Shown: in pieces, positions 54,587-62,700 of the stretch
Layout: each line of letters begins with the position of its first letter
How positions within the stretch are numbered: position 1 is the first letter of the stretch
NCBI GenBank assembly: GCA_963816975.1
Contig: CAWFMD010000005.1
Coordinates: forward strand, 1 to 64,000
DNA from: DASRIA01 sp963816975
GTDB lineage: Bacteria; Actinomycetota; Thermoleophilia; Solirubrobacterales; JBBDJG01
Reading direction: 5' to 3'
DNA: 64,000 nucleotides
The notes under the pieces: model-generated
Told to the model about the DNA's origin: nothing
The model's database searches: none
Seen by the model: the letters and a program-made list of their open reading frames with translations, nothing else
Made by a program: the position numbers and the translations under genes

Positions 54587-55515
54587 ACCAGCTGAACGCC
54601 AGCCTGAGGATGGTCTTCCACGACCTCGTCGAGCGCCGCCTGTGGCCCGTCGCGCTCGCGCTCGCGATCGCGCTGATCGCGATTCCGGTCCTGCTGTCGA
54701 GCTCGGCATCGGAAGGCCCCGGTGCGACGACGACACCCGGCCCCGCGGCGCCGGCCGGCGGCACCGGCAGCTCGCTGCCCGCCTTCCGGCCGGTGGTCAG
54801 CACCCGCCAGGGCCCAGAGTCTTCCGACATCGGCAGGAGCCTGAAGGCCTTCGACAGCAAGGACCCGTTCAAGGTCCATGAGCTGTCGACCGGCAAGATC
54901 GCCGGCCAGGGCGGGGACACGACCGTGGTGACCGGGGCCGCAGCCGGTGACGCCGGCACTTCTGCGGGCAGCGACAGCAGCCCGGCGCCCGGCTCGGGTT
55001 CGGGCACGTCCGGTGCAGGCACCACGGACAGCTCGGGCGAGAGCCAGGGCCACAGCGAAGGTTCCAGCGGCTCGACGCCCACCTACTTCACCTACGCGGT
55101 GGACGTGCGCTTCGGAAAGGCCGACAACCTCGACAAGAAGAACCTGAACCCGTTTCGCGCGCTGCCCAGCTCGCAGAACCCGGTGGTCGTCTTCATGGGC
55201 GTGAAGACCGACGGCAAGACCGCGGTGTTCCTCGTGTCGGAAGGGTCGGGCACCACCGGCGAGGGCAACTGCGAGCCGGACGACACCTGCACCTTCCTCT
55301 ACATGAAGGCGGGTCAGCAGCAGAGCTTCGAGTCCGTGGACTCGAACGGGGAGGTCGTCACCTTCGTCCTGAAGCTCCTCGAGATCAAGATCGAGGACAC
55401 CAAGCCGCCGAGCTCCAGCGCGACTGCCAGCCGCGCCGCCCGTCGTGCCGAGCGTGCCCGGCGTGCGCACACCCGCGAGGGGTTCGCCGCTCGCATCGGG
55501 GCCATCGGCTTCTAG
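54583..55515 (+). CDS. PilP-position membrane-anchored protein
   Basis: 310 residues, ATG overlapping pilO. One N-terminal helix (VALALAIALIAIPVLLSSSA), a Pro/Thr/Gly/Ser-rich linker (about residues 45-165), then a compact beta domain: YFTYAVDVRFGKADNLDKKN, NPVVVFMGVKTDGKTAVFLV, CEPDDTCTFLYMKAGQQQSF and VVTFVLKLLEIKI. It ends in a basic Ala/Arg tail. It occupies the place of PilP but has no lipobox and only loose resemblance; a functional analogue is inferred. Confidence 0.65.
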   Translation: MNQLNASLRMVFHDLVERRLWPVALALAIALIAIPVLLSSSASEGPGATTTPGPAAPAGGTGSSLPAFRPVVSTRQGPESSDIGRSLKAFDSKDPFKVHELSTGKIAGQGGDTTVVTGAAAGDAGTSAGSDSSPAPGSGSGTSGAGTTDSSGESQGHSEGSSGSTPTYFTYAVDVRFGKADNLDKKNLNPFRALPSSQNPVVVFMGVKTDGKTAVFLVSEGSGTTGEGNCEPDDTCTFLYMKAGQQQSFESVDSNGEVVTFVLKLLEIKIEDTKPPSSSATASRAARRAERARRAHTREGFAARIGAIGF

Positions 55516-55590
55516 TCCGCAGCGGGGCTCCCGCCGGTCACGAGTGCGCTTGCACTCCTGTCCGGAAGTACTGGAAGTAGCCTTAGCCCC

Positions 55591-56760
55591 ATGGCAAGCC
55601 TGCGTTTCACGACGGCAGGGGAGTCCCATGGGCCCGGCCTCGTGGCCGTCCTGGAGGGTCTTCCGGCCGGCCTGGAGGTGACTCCGGAGGACATCGACTC
55701 GGACCTCGCACGCCGTCAGCTCGGCCACGGGCGCGGCGGCCGGATGAAGATCGAGTCCGACCGGGCGCGGGTCTGGGGCGGCATCCGCCACGGCCGCACG
55801 CTGGGCGGGCCGATCGCGCTGCTGATCGAGAACCGCGACCATGCGAACTGGGCGGAGCGCATGAATCCGTGGCCCGTCGAGGCCCACGTCGACGAAGTCC
55901 ACCTGCCGCGGCCCGGCCACGCCGACCTGGCAGGCGTGCTCAAGTTCGCACACACGGACGTCCGCAACGTGCTGGAACGGGCCAGCGCCCGCGAGACCGC
56001 GGCGCGCGTCGGGGTGGGAGCGCTCGCGAAGGTGTTCCTGCGCGAACTGGGCGTGAGCGTGCACAGCCACGTCGTGCGGATCGGAGGAGTCACTGCCCCC
56101 AGGGTCGATCCCACCGGGTCGGATGACTTCGCCGGGGTCGACGCGTCGCCCGTGCGCTGCCTCGATGACGAGGCGAGCGTGGCGATGGTCGCCGAGATCG
56201 ATCGTGCCCGCAAGGCCAACGAGAGCCTCGGTGGCGTGTTCGAGGTGCGCGCGTACGGCGTTCCGCCCGGACTCGGCTCGCACGTCGCGTGGGACGAGCG
56301 GATCGATGCGCGGATCGCGTTTGCGCTGATGTCGATCCACGCGATGAAGGGCGTCGAGATCGGCGACGGGTTCGACCTCGGCACCCGCGACGGGTCGCAG
56401 GCCCACGACGAGATCTTCTGGAGCCGGGAGCGCGGCTACGCTCGCGAGACCAACCGCGCGGGTGGCATCGAAGGCGGCATGACCACGGGCGCGCCGATCG
56501 TGGCGCGGGTCGCGATGAAGCCGCTACCCACGCTGACCAAGCCATTGCGCTCCGTCGACATCGACTCCAAGGAGCCCGCCGAGGCGCTGCGCGAACGCAC
56601 CGACTCGTGCACGGTGCCGGCCGCGGGGGTGGTGGGGGAGGCGATGCTCGCGCTCGAGCTGGCGCGGGCCGCCCGTGACAAGTTCGGCGGGGACGCGATC
56701 GGCGACGTGCTCGCGGCCCTGCACGCGTACCGGGAGCGGACAGGTTGGCGAAGCTCGTAG
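55591..56760 (+). CDS. aroC: Chorismate synthase
   Basis: 389 residues. FMN-dependent last step of the shikimate pathway, EPSP to chorismate. Motifs are TTAGESHGPGLVAVLEGLP, RRQLGHGRGGRMKIE, RPGHADLAGVLKF and RASARETAARVGVGALAK, then GGIEGGMTTGAPIV. ATG at 55591. It overlaps the aroK-aroB gene by 16 bases. Confidence 0.97.
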   Translation: MASLRFTTAGESHGPGLVAVLEGLPAGLEVTPEDIDSDLARRQLGHGRGGRMKIESDRARVWGGIRHGRTLGGPIALLIENRDHANWAERMNPWPVEAHVDEVHLPRPGHADLAGVLKFAHTDVRNVLERASARETAARVGVGALAKVFLRELGVSVHSHVVRIGGVTAPRVDPTGSDDFAGVDASPVRCLDDEASVAMVAEIDRARKANESLGGVFEVRAYGVPPGLGSHVAWDERIDARIAFALMSIHAMKGVEIGDGFDLGTRDGSQAHDEIFWSRERGYARETNRAGGIEGGMTTGAPIVARVAMKPLPTLTKPLRSVDIDSKEPAEALRERTDSCTVPAAGVVGEAMLALELARAARDKFGGDAIGDVLAALHAYRERTGWRSS

Positions 56761-58328
56761 TAGTCGGCTTCATGGCGGCCGGAAAATCCACGTTCGCCCG
56801 GAACTCGGCCGCACATCTCGACTGGACGCTGGCCGACGCCGACGTGGTGCTGGAGGAGCGGCTCGGCGAGCCGATCCCGGAGTTCTTCGACCGTGAGGGC
56901 GAGGCCGCTTTCCGGCAGCGCGAGCAGGACGTGGTGCTGGAACTGCTGCGGTCGCCGGATGCGGCCGTCGTGGCGCTCGGTGGCGGTGCGGTCGAGGCGG
57001 ACGCGGTGCGGGCGGCGCTCAACGGTCATGTCGTGATCCACGTCGACGTGGACCTGGAAACGGCCTGGACCCGGGCCGCGCGGTCTGCACGGCCGCTGGC
57101 GCGAGACCGGGGAGAGTTCGCCTCGCTGTTCGAGCGTCGCCGGCCGCTGTACGAGTCCCTCGCGCGGGCGGTCGTGACGGGCGGGAAGGAGGTGGACGGC
57201 GCCGCGGAAGCGGCACTCGCCCTCTCCCGGCCCGGCGTGCCCGACGGCGTGCGGATGCTCTGGTCGCGGGTGGGACCGGGCCACCCTGTGTACATCGGCG
57301 CCGGCGCGCTGCACGCAGCGGGCCCGCTGTGGCCCGGCGGCGGCCGCTGCTTCGTGGTCGCGGACGAGCGCGCGCTCGCACTGCACGGGGAGCGCCTGCT
57401 GGGCTCGCTGGCCGAAAGCGTCGAGGTTGCGGAGACGATCGCGGTGCCTCCCGGCGAGGGTCACAAGACGATTGCCGAGGCCGAGCGCGTGCTGCGCGCC
57501 ATGGCGCGGGCCGGAATGCAGCGTGGCGAGACCCTCGTCGCGTTCGGCGGCGGGGTCGTGGGAGACCTCGCCGGTTTCTGCGCCGCGACCTATCAGCGCG
57601 GAGTACCGGTCCTGCAGGTTCCCACGACAGTCGTCGCACAGGTCGACTCCGCCTACGGCGGGAAGACGGGCGTCGACCTCCCCGAGGGCAAGAACTACGC
57701 GGGCGCATTCCATCAGCCCACCGCCGTGATCACCGATCCCGCGGTGCTCGGAACGCTCCCCGCCGAGGAGTTGAGCGCGGGCTACGCCGAGGTCGTGAAG
57801 ACGGCGCTGATCGCGGGCGGGCGCCTGTGGGAACGGGTGCTCGCGCTTTCTCCGCTGGAGCACGCCGTGCGCGAGGACACGGGTGGCCTGGTCGCCGTGA
57901 TCGAGGCCTGCGTGCGCACCAAGCTCGCCGTCGTCGCCGCGGACGAGCGCGACGCCGGCGTGCGGGCGGCGCTCAACCTCGGCCATACCCTGGCGCACGC
58001 GCTCGAGTCGGCGACCGGCTACTCGGCCTATCGCCACGGCGAGGCGGTGGCCATCGGCCTGCTGGCCGCACTGCGCCTTTCGGAGCGGGAGCTGGGCCTC
58101 CCGGTCAGTGTGCGCGAGCAGGTTCGCGGCCTGCTCGCCGAGAACGACCTGCCCACCTCCTTTGGCGGGCCCGACACGGCGGAGCTGCTGGAGCACATCG
58201 GCCGCGACAAGAAGCGGCGCGGCGCGCGGCGAAACCTCGTGCTGCTGCGGGCGCCGGGCGACGTCGCGATCGAGACGGAGGTGGCCGAGCAGGAACTCGC
58301 CGACGCGATCGAGGAGCTGCGCGCGTGA
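56745..58328 (+). CDS. aroKB: Fused shikimate kinase and 3-dehydroquinate synthase
   Basis: 527 residues, TTG start. Residues 1-165 are shikimate kinase: Walker A VGFMAAGKSTFARN, DADVVLEERLGEPIPEFF, ALGGGAVE and an ARPLARDR lid. Residues 170-527 are DHQ synthase: FGGGVVGDLAGFCAATYQRG, VPTTVVAQVDSAYGGKTGVD, the metal-binding Glu/His sites including NLGHTLAHALE and HGEAVAIGL, and RDKKRRGARRNLVLL. The two enzymes are usually separate adjacent genes (aroK, aroB); here one reading frame joins them. Confidence 0.95.
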   Translation: MAKLVVVGFMAAGKSTFARNSAAHLDWTLADADVVLEERLGEPIPEFFDREGEAAFRQREQDVVLELLRSPDAAVVALGGGAVEADAVRAALNGHVVIHVDVDLETAWTRAARSARPLARDRGEFASLFERRRPLYESLARAVVTGGKEVDGAAEAALALSRPGVPDGVRMLWSRVGPGHPVYIGAGALHAAGPLWPGGGRCFVVADERALALHGERLLGSLAESVEVAETIAVPPGEGHKTIAEAERVLRAMARAGMQRGETLVAFGGGVVGDLAGFCAATYQRGVPVLQVPTTVVAQVDSAYGGKTGVDLPEGKNYAGAFHQPTAVITDPAVLGTLPAEELSAGYAEVVKTALIAGGRLWERVLALSPLEHAVREDTGGLVAVIEACVRTKLAVVAADERDAGVRAALNLGHTLAHALESATGYSAYRHGEAVAIGLLAALRLSERELGLPVSVREQVRGLLAENDLPTSFGGPDTAELLEHIGRDKKRRGARRNLVLLRAPGDVAIETEVAEQELADAIEELRA

Positions 58329-58792
58329 CCGGCACCCTGAACCGCGTCGAGGTGCTGCACGGAGTCAACCTCGACATGCTGGGCAAGCGCGACTCTAGGC
58401 ACTACGGGACGCTCACCTTGGTGGAGCTGGAGGTACGCATCCGCCACTGGGCGCGCCAGCTCGGCCTCGAGACGAGCTTCTTCAACACCAACTCGGAGGG
58501 AGTGTTCGTCGAGCGCCTGCACCAGGCGCCGCAGGTCGCGGACGGGCTCGTGCTGAACCCGGGCGCCTGGACGCACTACAGCTATGCGATCCGGGACGCG
58601 CTCGAGATCGCAAACATTCCCGCGATCGAGGTGCACCTGTCGGACATCGAACAGCGGGAGGAGTGGCGCCGCCACTCGGTCCTGGCCGACCTCGTCACCG
58701 GCCGCGTGGCCGGCAAGGGCCCCGACGGCTACCGCGAGGCGCTGGAGCTGCTTGCGCGTGAGCTGGGCATCGATCCCCCGGCCGCGGCATGA
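58325..58792 (+). CDS. aroQ: 3-Dehydroquinate dehydratase, type II
   Basis: 155 residues. Motifs are VLHGVNLDMLGKRDSRHYG (active-site Tyr), FFNTNSEGVFVERLHQA, LVLNPGAWTHYSYAIRDAL and IPAIEVHLSDIEQREEWRRH. The GTG start overlaps the aroKB stop (GTGA). It removes water from 3-dehydroquinate, the step after AroB. Confidence 0.95.
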   Translation: MTGTLNRVEVLHGVNLDMLGKRDSRHYGTLTLVELEVRIRHWARQLGLETSFFNTNSEGVFVERLHQAPQVADGLVLNPGAWTHYSYAIRDALEIANIPAIEVHLSDIEQREEWRRHSVLADLVTGRVAGKGPDGYREALELLARELGIDPPAAA

Positions 58793-59877
58793 GCGTCCCG
58801 GCGGTGCGCGCGGACCGCCTCGCCGCGCTGGTGGAGGAGCAGGGAATCGACCTGCTGCTGGTCGGCAACCTCGTGAACGTGCGGTACCTGACCGGCTTTG
58901 CCGCCACGAACGGCGCGGTGTTGATCGGGCCCGGGCGGCGCGCCTTCATGACGGACTTTCGCTACATCGAGCGCGCGCAGCGGGAGGTGGCCGGATTCGA
59001 CGTGGTGCGCGGCCGCGACGACCTGCTCGAGAGCGTCGCCGGCCTGGTGCAGGAGTGGGGTGCGCAGCGTTTGGGCTTCGAGGACGCGCACGTGACCGTG
59101 CGTGCGCATCAGAAGCTGGCCGGCCGGCTGGGTCCGGGCATCGAGCTCGTGGCGGCCGGCGGCCTCGTGGAGCAGCTGCGCGCTGTGAAGGATGCGGGCG
59201 AGGTCGCGGCAATCCGGCACGCAGCGCAGCTCGCCGACGAGGTCTACCGCTGGCTCGTGTCCGAGCACGGGCTGACCGGCCACACCGAGCGTGAGATCGC
59301 GGTCGAGATGGAGCAGCGTGCGAAGCAGTTGGGCGCCGACGGCCTGTCGTTCCCGGCCATCATCGCCGCGGCCGAGAACGGCGCCCTCCCGCACGCCGAG
59401 CCGCGCCGCGACCCAGTGATCGCGCCGGACACCCTCGTGGTCGTCGACTTCGGGGTCGTCGTGGACTCCTATTGCTCCGACTGCACGCGCACCTTCGCAA
59501 CCGGCGACATCGACGACGAGGCGCGCGAGTGCTACGAGCTGGTGCGCACCGCGCAGGCCGCTGCGCTGGCGGCGGTGCGCGCGGGCGCCGAGGGCCGGGC
59601 TGTCGACGCGGTCGCGCGGGAGCTGATCGCCGGCGCGGGCCGCGCGGAGCAGTTCGGCCACGGGCTCGGCCACGGCGTGGGTCTCGAGATCCATGAGGCG
59701 CCGGGGCTCGCGCCTTCGGCCGAGGGCGTGCTCGAGACGGGCAACATCGTGACGGTCGAGCCCGGGGTCTACGTCCCCGGGCGGTTCGGGGTGCGCATCG
59801 AGGACCTCGTGGCGGTGGACGCCACGGGGCCGCCCGAGATCCTCACCTCGATCCCGAAGGACCTGATCGTTATCTAA
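58789..59877 (+). CDS. pepQ: M24-family Xaa-Pro peptidase
   Basis: 362 residues, creatinase-like N-domain followed by the pita-bread catalytic domain. Metal ligands lie in VVVDFGVVVDSYCSDCTRTF (two Asp), HGLGHGVGLEIHEAP (His) and IVTVEPGVYVPGRFGVRIED (two Glu). It cleaves the bond before proline in small peptides. It overlaps aroQ by 4 bases. A pepQ between aroQ and efp is a common actinobacterial order. Confidence 0.93.
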   Translation: MSVPAVRADRLAALVEEQGIDLLLVGNLVNVRYLTGFAATNGAVLIGPGRRAFMTDFRYIERAQREVAGFDVVRGRDDLLESVAGLVQEWGAQRLGFEDAHVTVRAHQKLAGRLGPGIELVAAGGLVEQLRAVKDAGEVAAIRHAAQLADEVYRWLVSEHGLTGHTEREIAVEMEQRAKQLGADGLSFPAIIAAAENGALPHAEPRRDPVIAPDTLVVVDFGVVVDSYCSDCTRTFATGDIDDEARECYELVRTAQAAALAAVRAGAEGRAVDAVARELIAGAGRAEQFGHGLGHGVGLEIHEAPGLAPSAEGVLETGNIVTVEPGVYVPGRFGVRIEDLVAVDATGPPEILTSIPKDLIVI

Positions 59878-59897
59878 ATGCCGTCATTTGAGAAAGG

Positions 59898-59925
59898 CCG
59901 TCATTTGCTTAGGCGCAAATGACGG
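59898..59925 (+). terminator. Hairpin terminator after pepQ
   Basis: CCGTCATTTGC pairs with GCAAATGACGG (11 bases) around TTAGGC. A partial copy of the left arm (CCGTCATTTG) lies 17 bases upstream. Confidence 0.6.
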
Positions 59926-59956
59926 GAGCTCTGCGGGCGCGCCCGCATCACTTCGG

Positions 59957-59983
59957 GTTACCCGGGCGGCGTCGTGGGGGTAT
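59957..59983 (+). promoter_or_regulatory. Possible stress sigma factor (SigB/SigF-like) promoter
   Basis: GTTACC (59957-59962), 15 bases, then GGGTAT (59978-59983). The GTT...GGGTAT pattern is that of SigB-type promoters. It lies about 28 bases before the DUF4383 ATG, with AAGGAGG in between. Confidence 0.4.
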
Positions 59984-60010
59984 GTGACATAAGTAACGAA
60001 AGGAGGAACC

Positions 60011-60445
60011 ATGGACTCTGCTGAACGCTCGACCCCGGCGATGCTCTACGCGGGTGTCGTCGGAGCGGTCCTGGTACTCGCCGGGATCATCGGCTTCTTC
60101 TACAACGCCGAGTTCACATCCGACGAGTCGGTGCGGGACGCGGTGTTCGGAGTCTTCGACGTGAACGGCTGGAGCAACGTCGTGCACGTGCTCACGGGGG
60201 TCCTGGCGCTGCTGGCCTACGGGGCCGGCGTCCACGCCGCGCGCAACTGCGCGGTGGCGCTCGGCGTCGTGTACCTGGTCGCCGCGGGCTGGGGATTCAT
60301 CGCCGGCGACGGGGGCTCGATCCTGAGCGTCATCCCAGTCAACACCGAGGCCAACATCCTGCACCTGATGCTCGGCGCCGGGGGGATCTGGGCGGCATAC
60401 GCCACCCCGGCAGCCCAACCCGTGCGCCCGGCAGCACAGACCTGA
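60011..60445 (+). CDS. DUF4383 membrane protein
   Basis: 144 residues with four helices: AMLYAGVVGAVLVLAGIIGF, WSNVVHVLTGVLALLAYG, AVALGVVYLVAAGWGFIAGD and ANILHLMLGAGGIWAAYA. The pattern NxxHVLTG...ANxLHLxLG is that of the DUF4383 family, whose function is unknown. It has its own promoter and terminator between pepQ and efp, so it is an independent insertion in the operon, perhaps stress-induced. Confidence 0.8.
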   Translation: MDSAERSTPAMLYAGVVGAVLVLAGIIGFFYNAEFTSDESVRDAVFGVFDVNGWSNVVHVLTGVLALLAYGAGVHAARNCAVALGVVYLVAAGWGFIAGDGGSILSVIPVNTEANILHLMLGAGGIWAAYATPAAQPVRPAAQT

Positions 60446-60475
60446 CCGGCGGCAGCGGCAGACGGCTGCCCCAAC

Positions 60476-60503
60476 GGACGCCCGGCCGCGGAGCCGGGCG
60501 TCC
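60476..60503 (+). terminator. Hairpin terminator after the DUF4383 gene
   Basis: GGACGCCCGGC pairs with GCCGGGCGTCC (11 bases) around CGCGGA. Confidence 0.7.
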
Positions 60504-60560
60504 CTCGTAGGCGGTTCCGGTCGCTAGTGTTTGCGGCGGTCTCCGGCCACTTCCTCGCCC

Positions 60561-61121
60561 ATGATCTCCACGAACCAGTTCAAGAACGGCAGCCACATCG
60601 AGCTCGACGGCCAGGTCTTCAGGATCGTCGAGTTCCAGCACGTGAAGCCGGGCAAGGGCGGCGCGTTCGTCCGGTCGAAGCTCAAGAACGTGAGCACCGG
60701 GGCCGTGATCGACAAGACTTTCCGGGCGGGGGAGAAGGTGCGCCCGGTCCGCACCGAGGTGCGCCGCATGCAGTACCTGTACGAGTCGGGCGACGAGGCC
60801 GTGATGATGGACATGAGCGACTACGACCAGGTGTCGCTGTCGAAGACGGTGATCGGCGACTCGCTCGACTGGATGCTCCCGAACGATGAGGTGGACGTGC
60901 TGTTCGTCGACGATAGGCCGTCCGACGTGCAGATTCCGATCGCAATCGAGATGTCGGTCACGCAGACCGATCCCGGTGTGCGCGGTGACACGGCCTCGGG
61001 CGGAGGGAACAAGCCGGCGACGCTGGAGTCGGGGGTCATCGTGCAGGTGCCGTTGTTCGTCAACGAGGGCGACCGCGTCAAGGTCGACACGCGCACCCGC
61101 GAATACGTCTCCCGGGCGTAA
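60561..61121 (+). CDS. efp: Elongation factor P
   Basis: 186 residues, three beta-barrel domains. The start ISTNQFKNGSHIELDGQVFR is typical. The tip loop HVKPGKGGAFVRSKLKN carries the Lys that is modified in some bacteria. The C-terminal barrel includes SVTQTDPGVRGDTASGGGNKP, which is conserved. It rescues ribosomes stalled on proline runs. ATG 60561 was preferred to an upstream GTG as it begins at the family start. Confidence 0.96.
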   Translation: MISTNQFKNGSHIELDGQVFRIVEFQHVKPGKGGAFVRSKLKNVSTGAVIDKTFRAGEKVRPVRTEVRRMQYLYESGDEAVMMDMSDYDQVSLSKTVIGDSLDWMLPNDEVDVLFVDDRPSDVQIPIAIEMSVTQTDPGVRGDTASGGGNKPATLESGVIVQVPLFVNEGDRVKVDTRTREYVSRA

Positions 61122-61124
61122 CCG

Positions 61125-61577
61125 GTGCGCCGGACCGACCAGCGCAGGGCCGCGGTGTTCGCTGGTTATCAACACGATGTGACGGGAACGCCGCTCGCGC
61201 AGCTGGTCGCGCGGGGGCCGTTCTCGGACACGCGTAACGGGGGCGAGGAGGAAGCCCCCCTCCCGCAGGGACCTCTGACCGAGTTCGCACGCGAGTTGGC
61301 GTTCGGCGTCGAGCAGCATCGCGAGGAGCTCGACGCGCTGATCTCCGCGCACGCGGTGGACTGGTCGCTCGACCGCATCGCGCCGCTGGAGCGCTCGATC
61401 CTGCGCACGGCGCTGTACGAGGTGCTGCATCGCGACGACGTGCCGGAGGAGGTCGCCATCGACGAGGCCGTCGAGACCGCGAAGGTGTTCTGCGGAGCGG
61501 ACGCGCCGGGCTTCGTGAACGGCATCCTGGGCGGTGTCGTGCGGGAGCTTGCGGGCACCCGGGAAGACAGCCCATGA
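61125..61577 (+). CDS. nusB: Transcription antitermination factor NusB
   Basis: 150 residues, GTG start 3 bases after efp. Family features are RRTDQRRAAVFAGYQHDVTG, an ELAFGVEQHREELDALISAH middle and the C-terminal core DRIAPLERSILRTALYEVLH, EVAIDEAVETAKVFCGADA and GFVNGILGGVVREL. It binds boxA RNA with NusE. It overlaps the next gene by 4 bases. Confidence 0.95.
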   Translation: MRRTDQRRAAVFAGYQHDVTGTPLAQLVARGPFSDTRNGGEEEAPLPQGPLTEFARELAFGVEQHREELDALISAHAVDWSLDRIAPLERSILRTALYEVLHRDDVPEEVAIDEAVETAKVFCGADAPGFVNGILGGVVRELAGTREDSP

Positions 61578-61792
61578 ACGAGACCGAACACACTCAGCGG
61601 CGGCTGTCGGAGCTTTCCCGGCGGCTGGACGAGGGCGCCGGCCGGCTTCGTGCCGACGACCTCGACCCCGATCAGGCGATGCGGCTCGCGGGCGAGTGCG
61701 CGGAGCTTGCGTCGCAGGCCGCGGTGGAGCTCGACCGGCTTACGAGACTCGCACCGGGGGATCCCGCGCCGGGCCAGGAGGAGTTGCTTTGA
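61574..61792 (+). CDS. xseB: XseB-like exodeoxyribonuclease VII small subunit
   Basis: 72 residues, a helical protein (RRLSELSRRLDEGAGRLRAD, then AMRLAGECAELASQAAVELD) with the three-helix pattern of XseB and its usual place just before ispA-dxs. It is divergent, and no xseA is in the window. A small coiled-coil protein of another kind remains possible. The stop overlaps the ispA TTG. Confidence 0.5.
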   Translation: MNETEHTQRRLSELSRRLDEGAGRLRADDLDPDQAMRLAGECAELASQAAVELDRLTRLAPGDPAPGQEELL

Positions 61793-62700
61793 CGGTCGCG
61801 CGCGAGGCGACCCCCGCGGCGACCTACCCCCACGACCTGAGCTCGCTGGTCGAGGACTACCTGGCGTCGCTGCGCTTCTCGGACGGCCCCGAAACGGCGG
61901 GTCTGGACGAGGCGATGCGCTATTCCCTGATGGCCGGCGGCAAGCGCATCCGGCCGGTGCTGGCGCTCGCCACGGCGCGCGCGGTGGGCGGCACGCCGGA
62001 GGATGTGCTTCCGACGGCGGCGGCGATCGAGCTGGTGCACACCTACTCCCTGATCCACGACGACCTCCCCGCGATGGATGACGACGACCTGCGCCGCGGA
62101 CGCCCGACGTGTCACATCGCACACGGCGAGAACGTCGCGATCCTCGCCGGCGACGGTCTGATGGCCGAGGCCTTCCGGCTGATACTGGAGCACCAGCAGG
62201 GCAGCGCGCAGCAGGTGCTCGCCGCCGTGCGCGCGATCTCGGATGCGATCGGGGTGGGAGGGATGGTCGGCGGCCAGTACGTGGACGTCGCCGGGGAGGC
62301 GGACCTCGGCGCTGAGGGCCTGCGCCTGATGCACTCCCTGAAGACGGGACGGCTGATCGGCGCGAGCGTCGCGGTCGCGCCGTTGCTGCTGGGAGCGGGC
62401 GACGCGGCGCGGGCCGCGCTCGACCGCTTCGCGGAGGAAGTGGGGCTGCTGTTCCAGATCGTGGACGACATCCTCGATGTGACGGGATCCGAGGTCGAGA
62501 TGGGCAAGCCGTCCGGCAGCGACGAGCGCCACGGCAAGCGCACGTACGTCAGTGTCTTCGGGCTCGACGGTGCGCGCGAGCTGGCGGCGCGGTCGCACGC
62601 ACGGGCGCGAGCCGCCCTCGACGGGGCGCGGCACGAGCTGGCCGGTGACGCTGCGGACCTCGAGCTGCTGACCGATTTCATATTCGCGAGGAATGCGTAG
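61789..62700 (+). CDS. ispA: Polyprenyl synthetase (IspA-type)
   Basis: 303 residues. The first aspartate motif reads LIHDDLPAMDDDDLRRGRPT and the second FQIVDDILDVTG; also present are MAGGKRIRPVLAL and GQYVDVAGE. These are the features of geranyl/farnesyl diphosphate synthases. TTG start after AGGAGG. The product chain length cannot be read from the sequence by eye. It overlaps dxs by one base. Confidence 0.9.
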   Translation: MTVAREATPAATYPHDLSSLVEDYLASLRFSDGPETAGLDEAMRYSLMAGGKRIRPVLALATARAVGGTPEDVLPTAAAIELVHTYSLIHDDLPAMDDDDLRRGRPTCHIAHGENVAILAGDGLMAEAFRLILEHQQGSAQQVLAAVRAISDAIGVGGMVGGQYVDVAGEADLGAEGLRLMHSLKTGRLIGASVAVAPLLLGAGDAARAALDRFAEEVGLLFQIVDDILDVTGSEVEMGKPSGSDERHGKRTYVSVFGLDGARELAARSHARARAALDGARHELAGDAADLELLTDFIFARNA

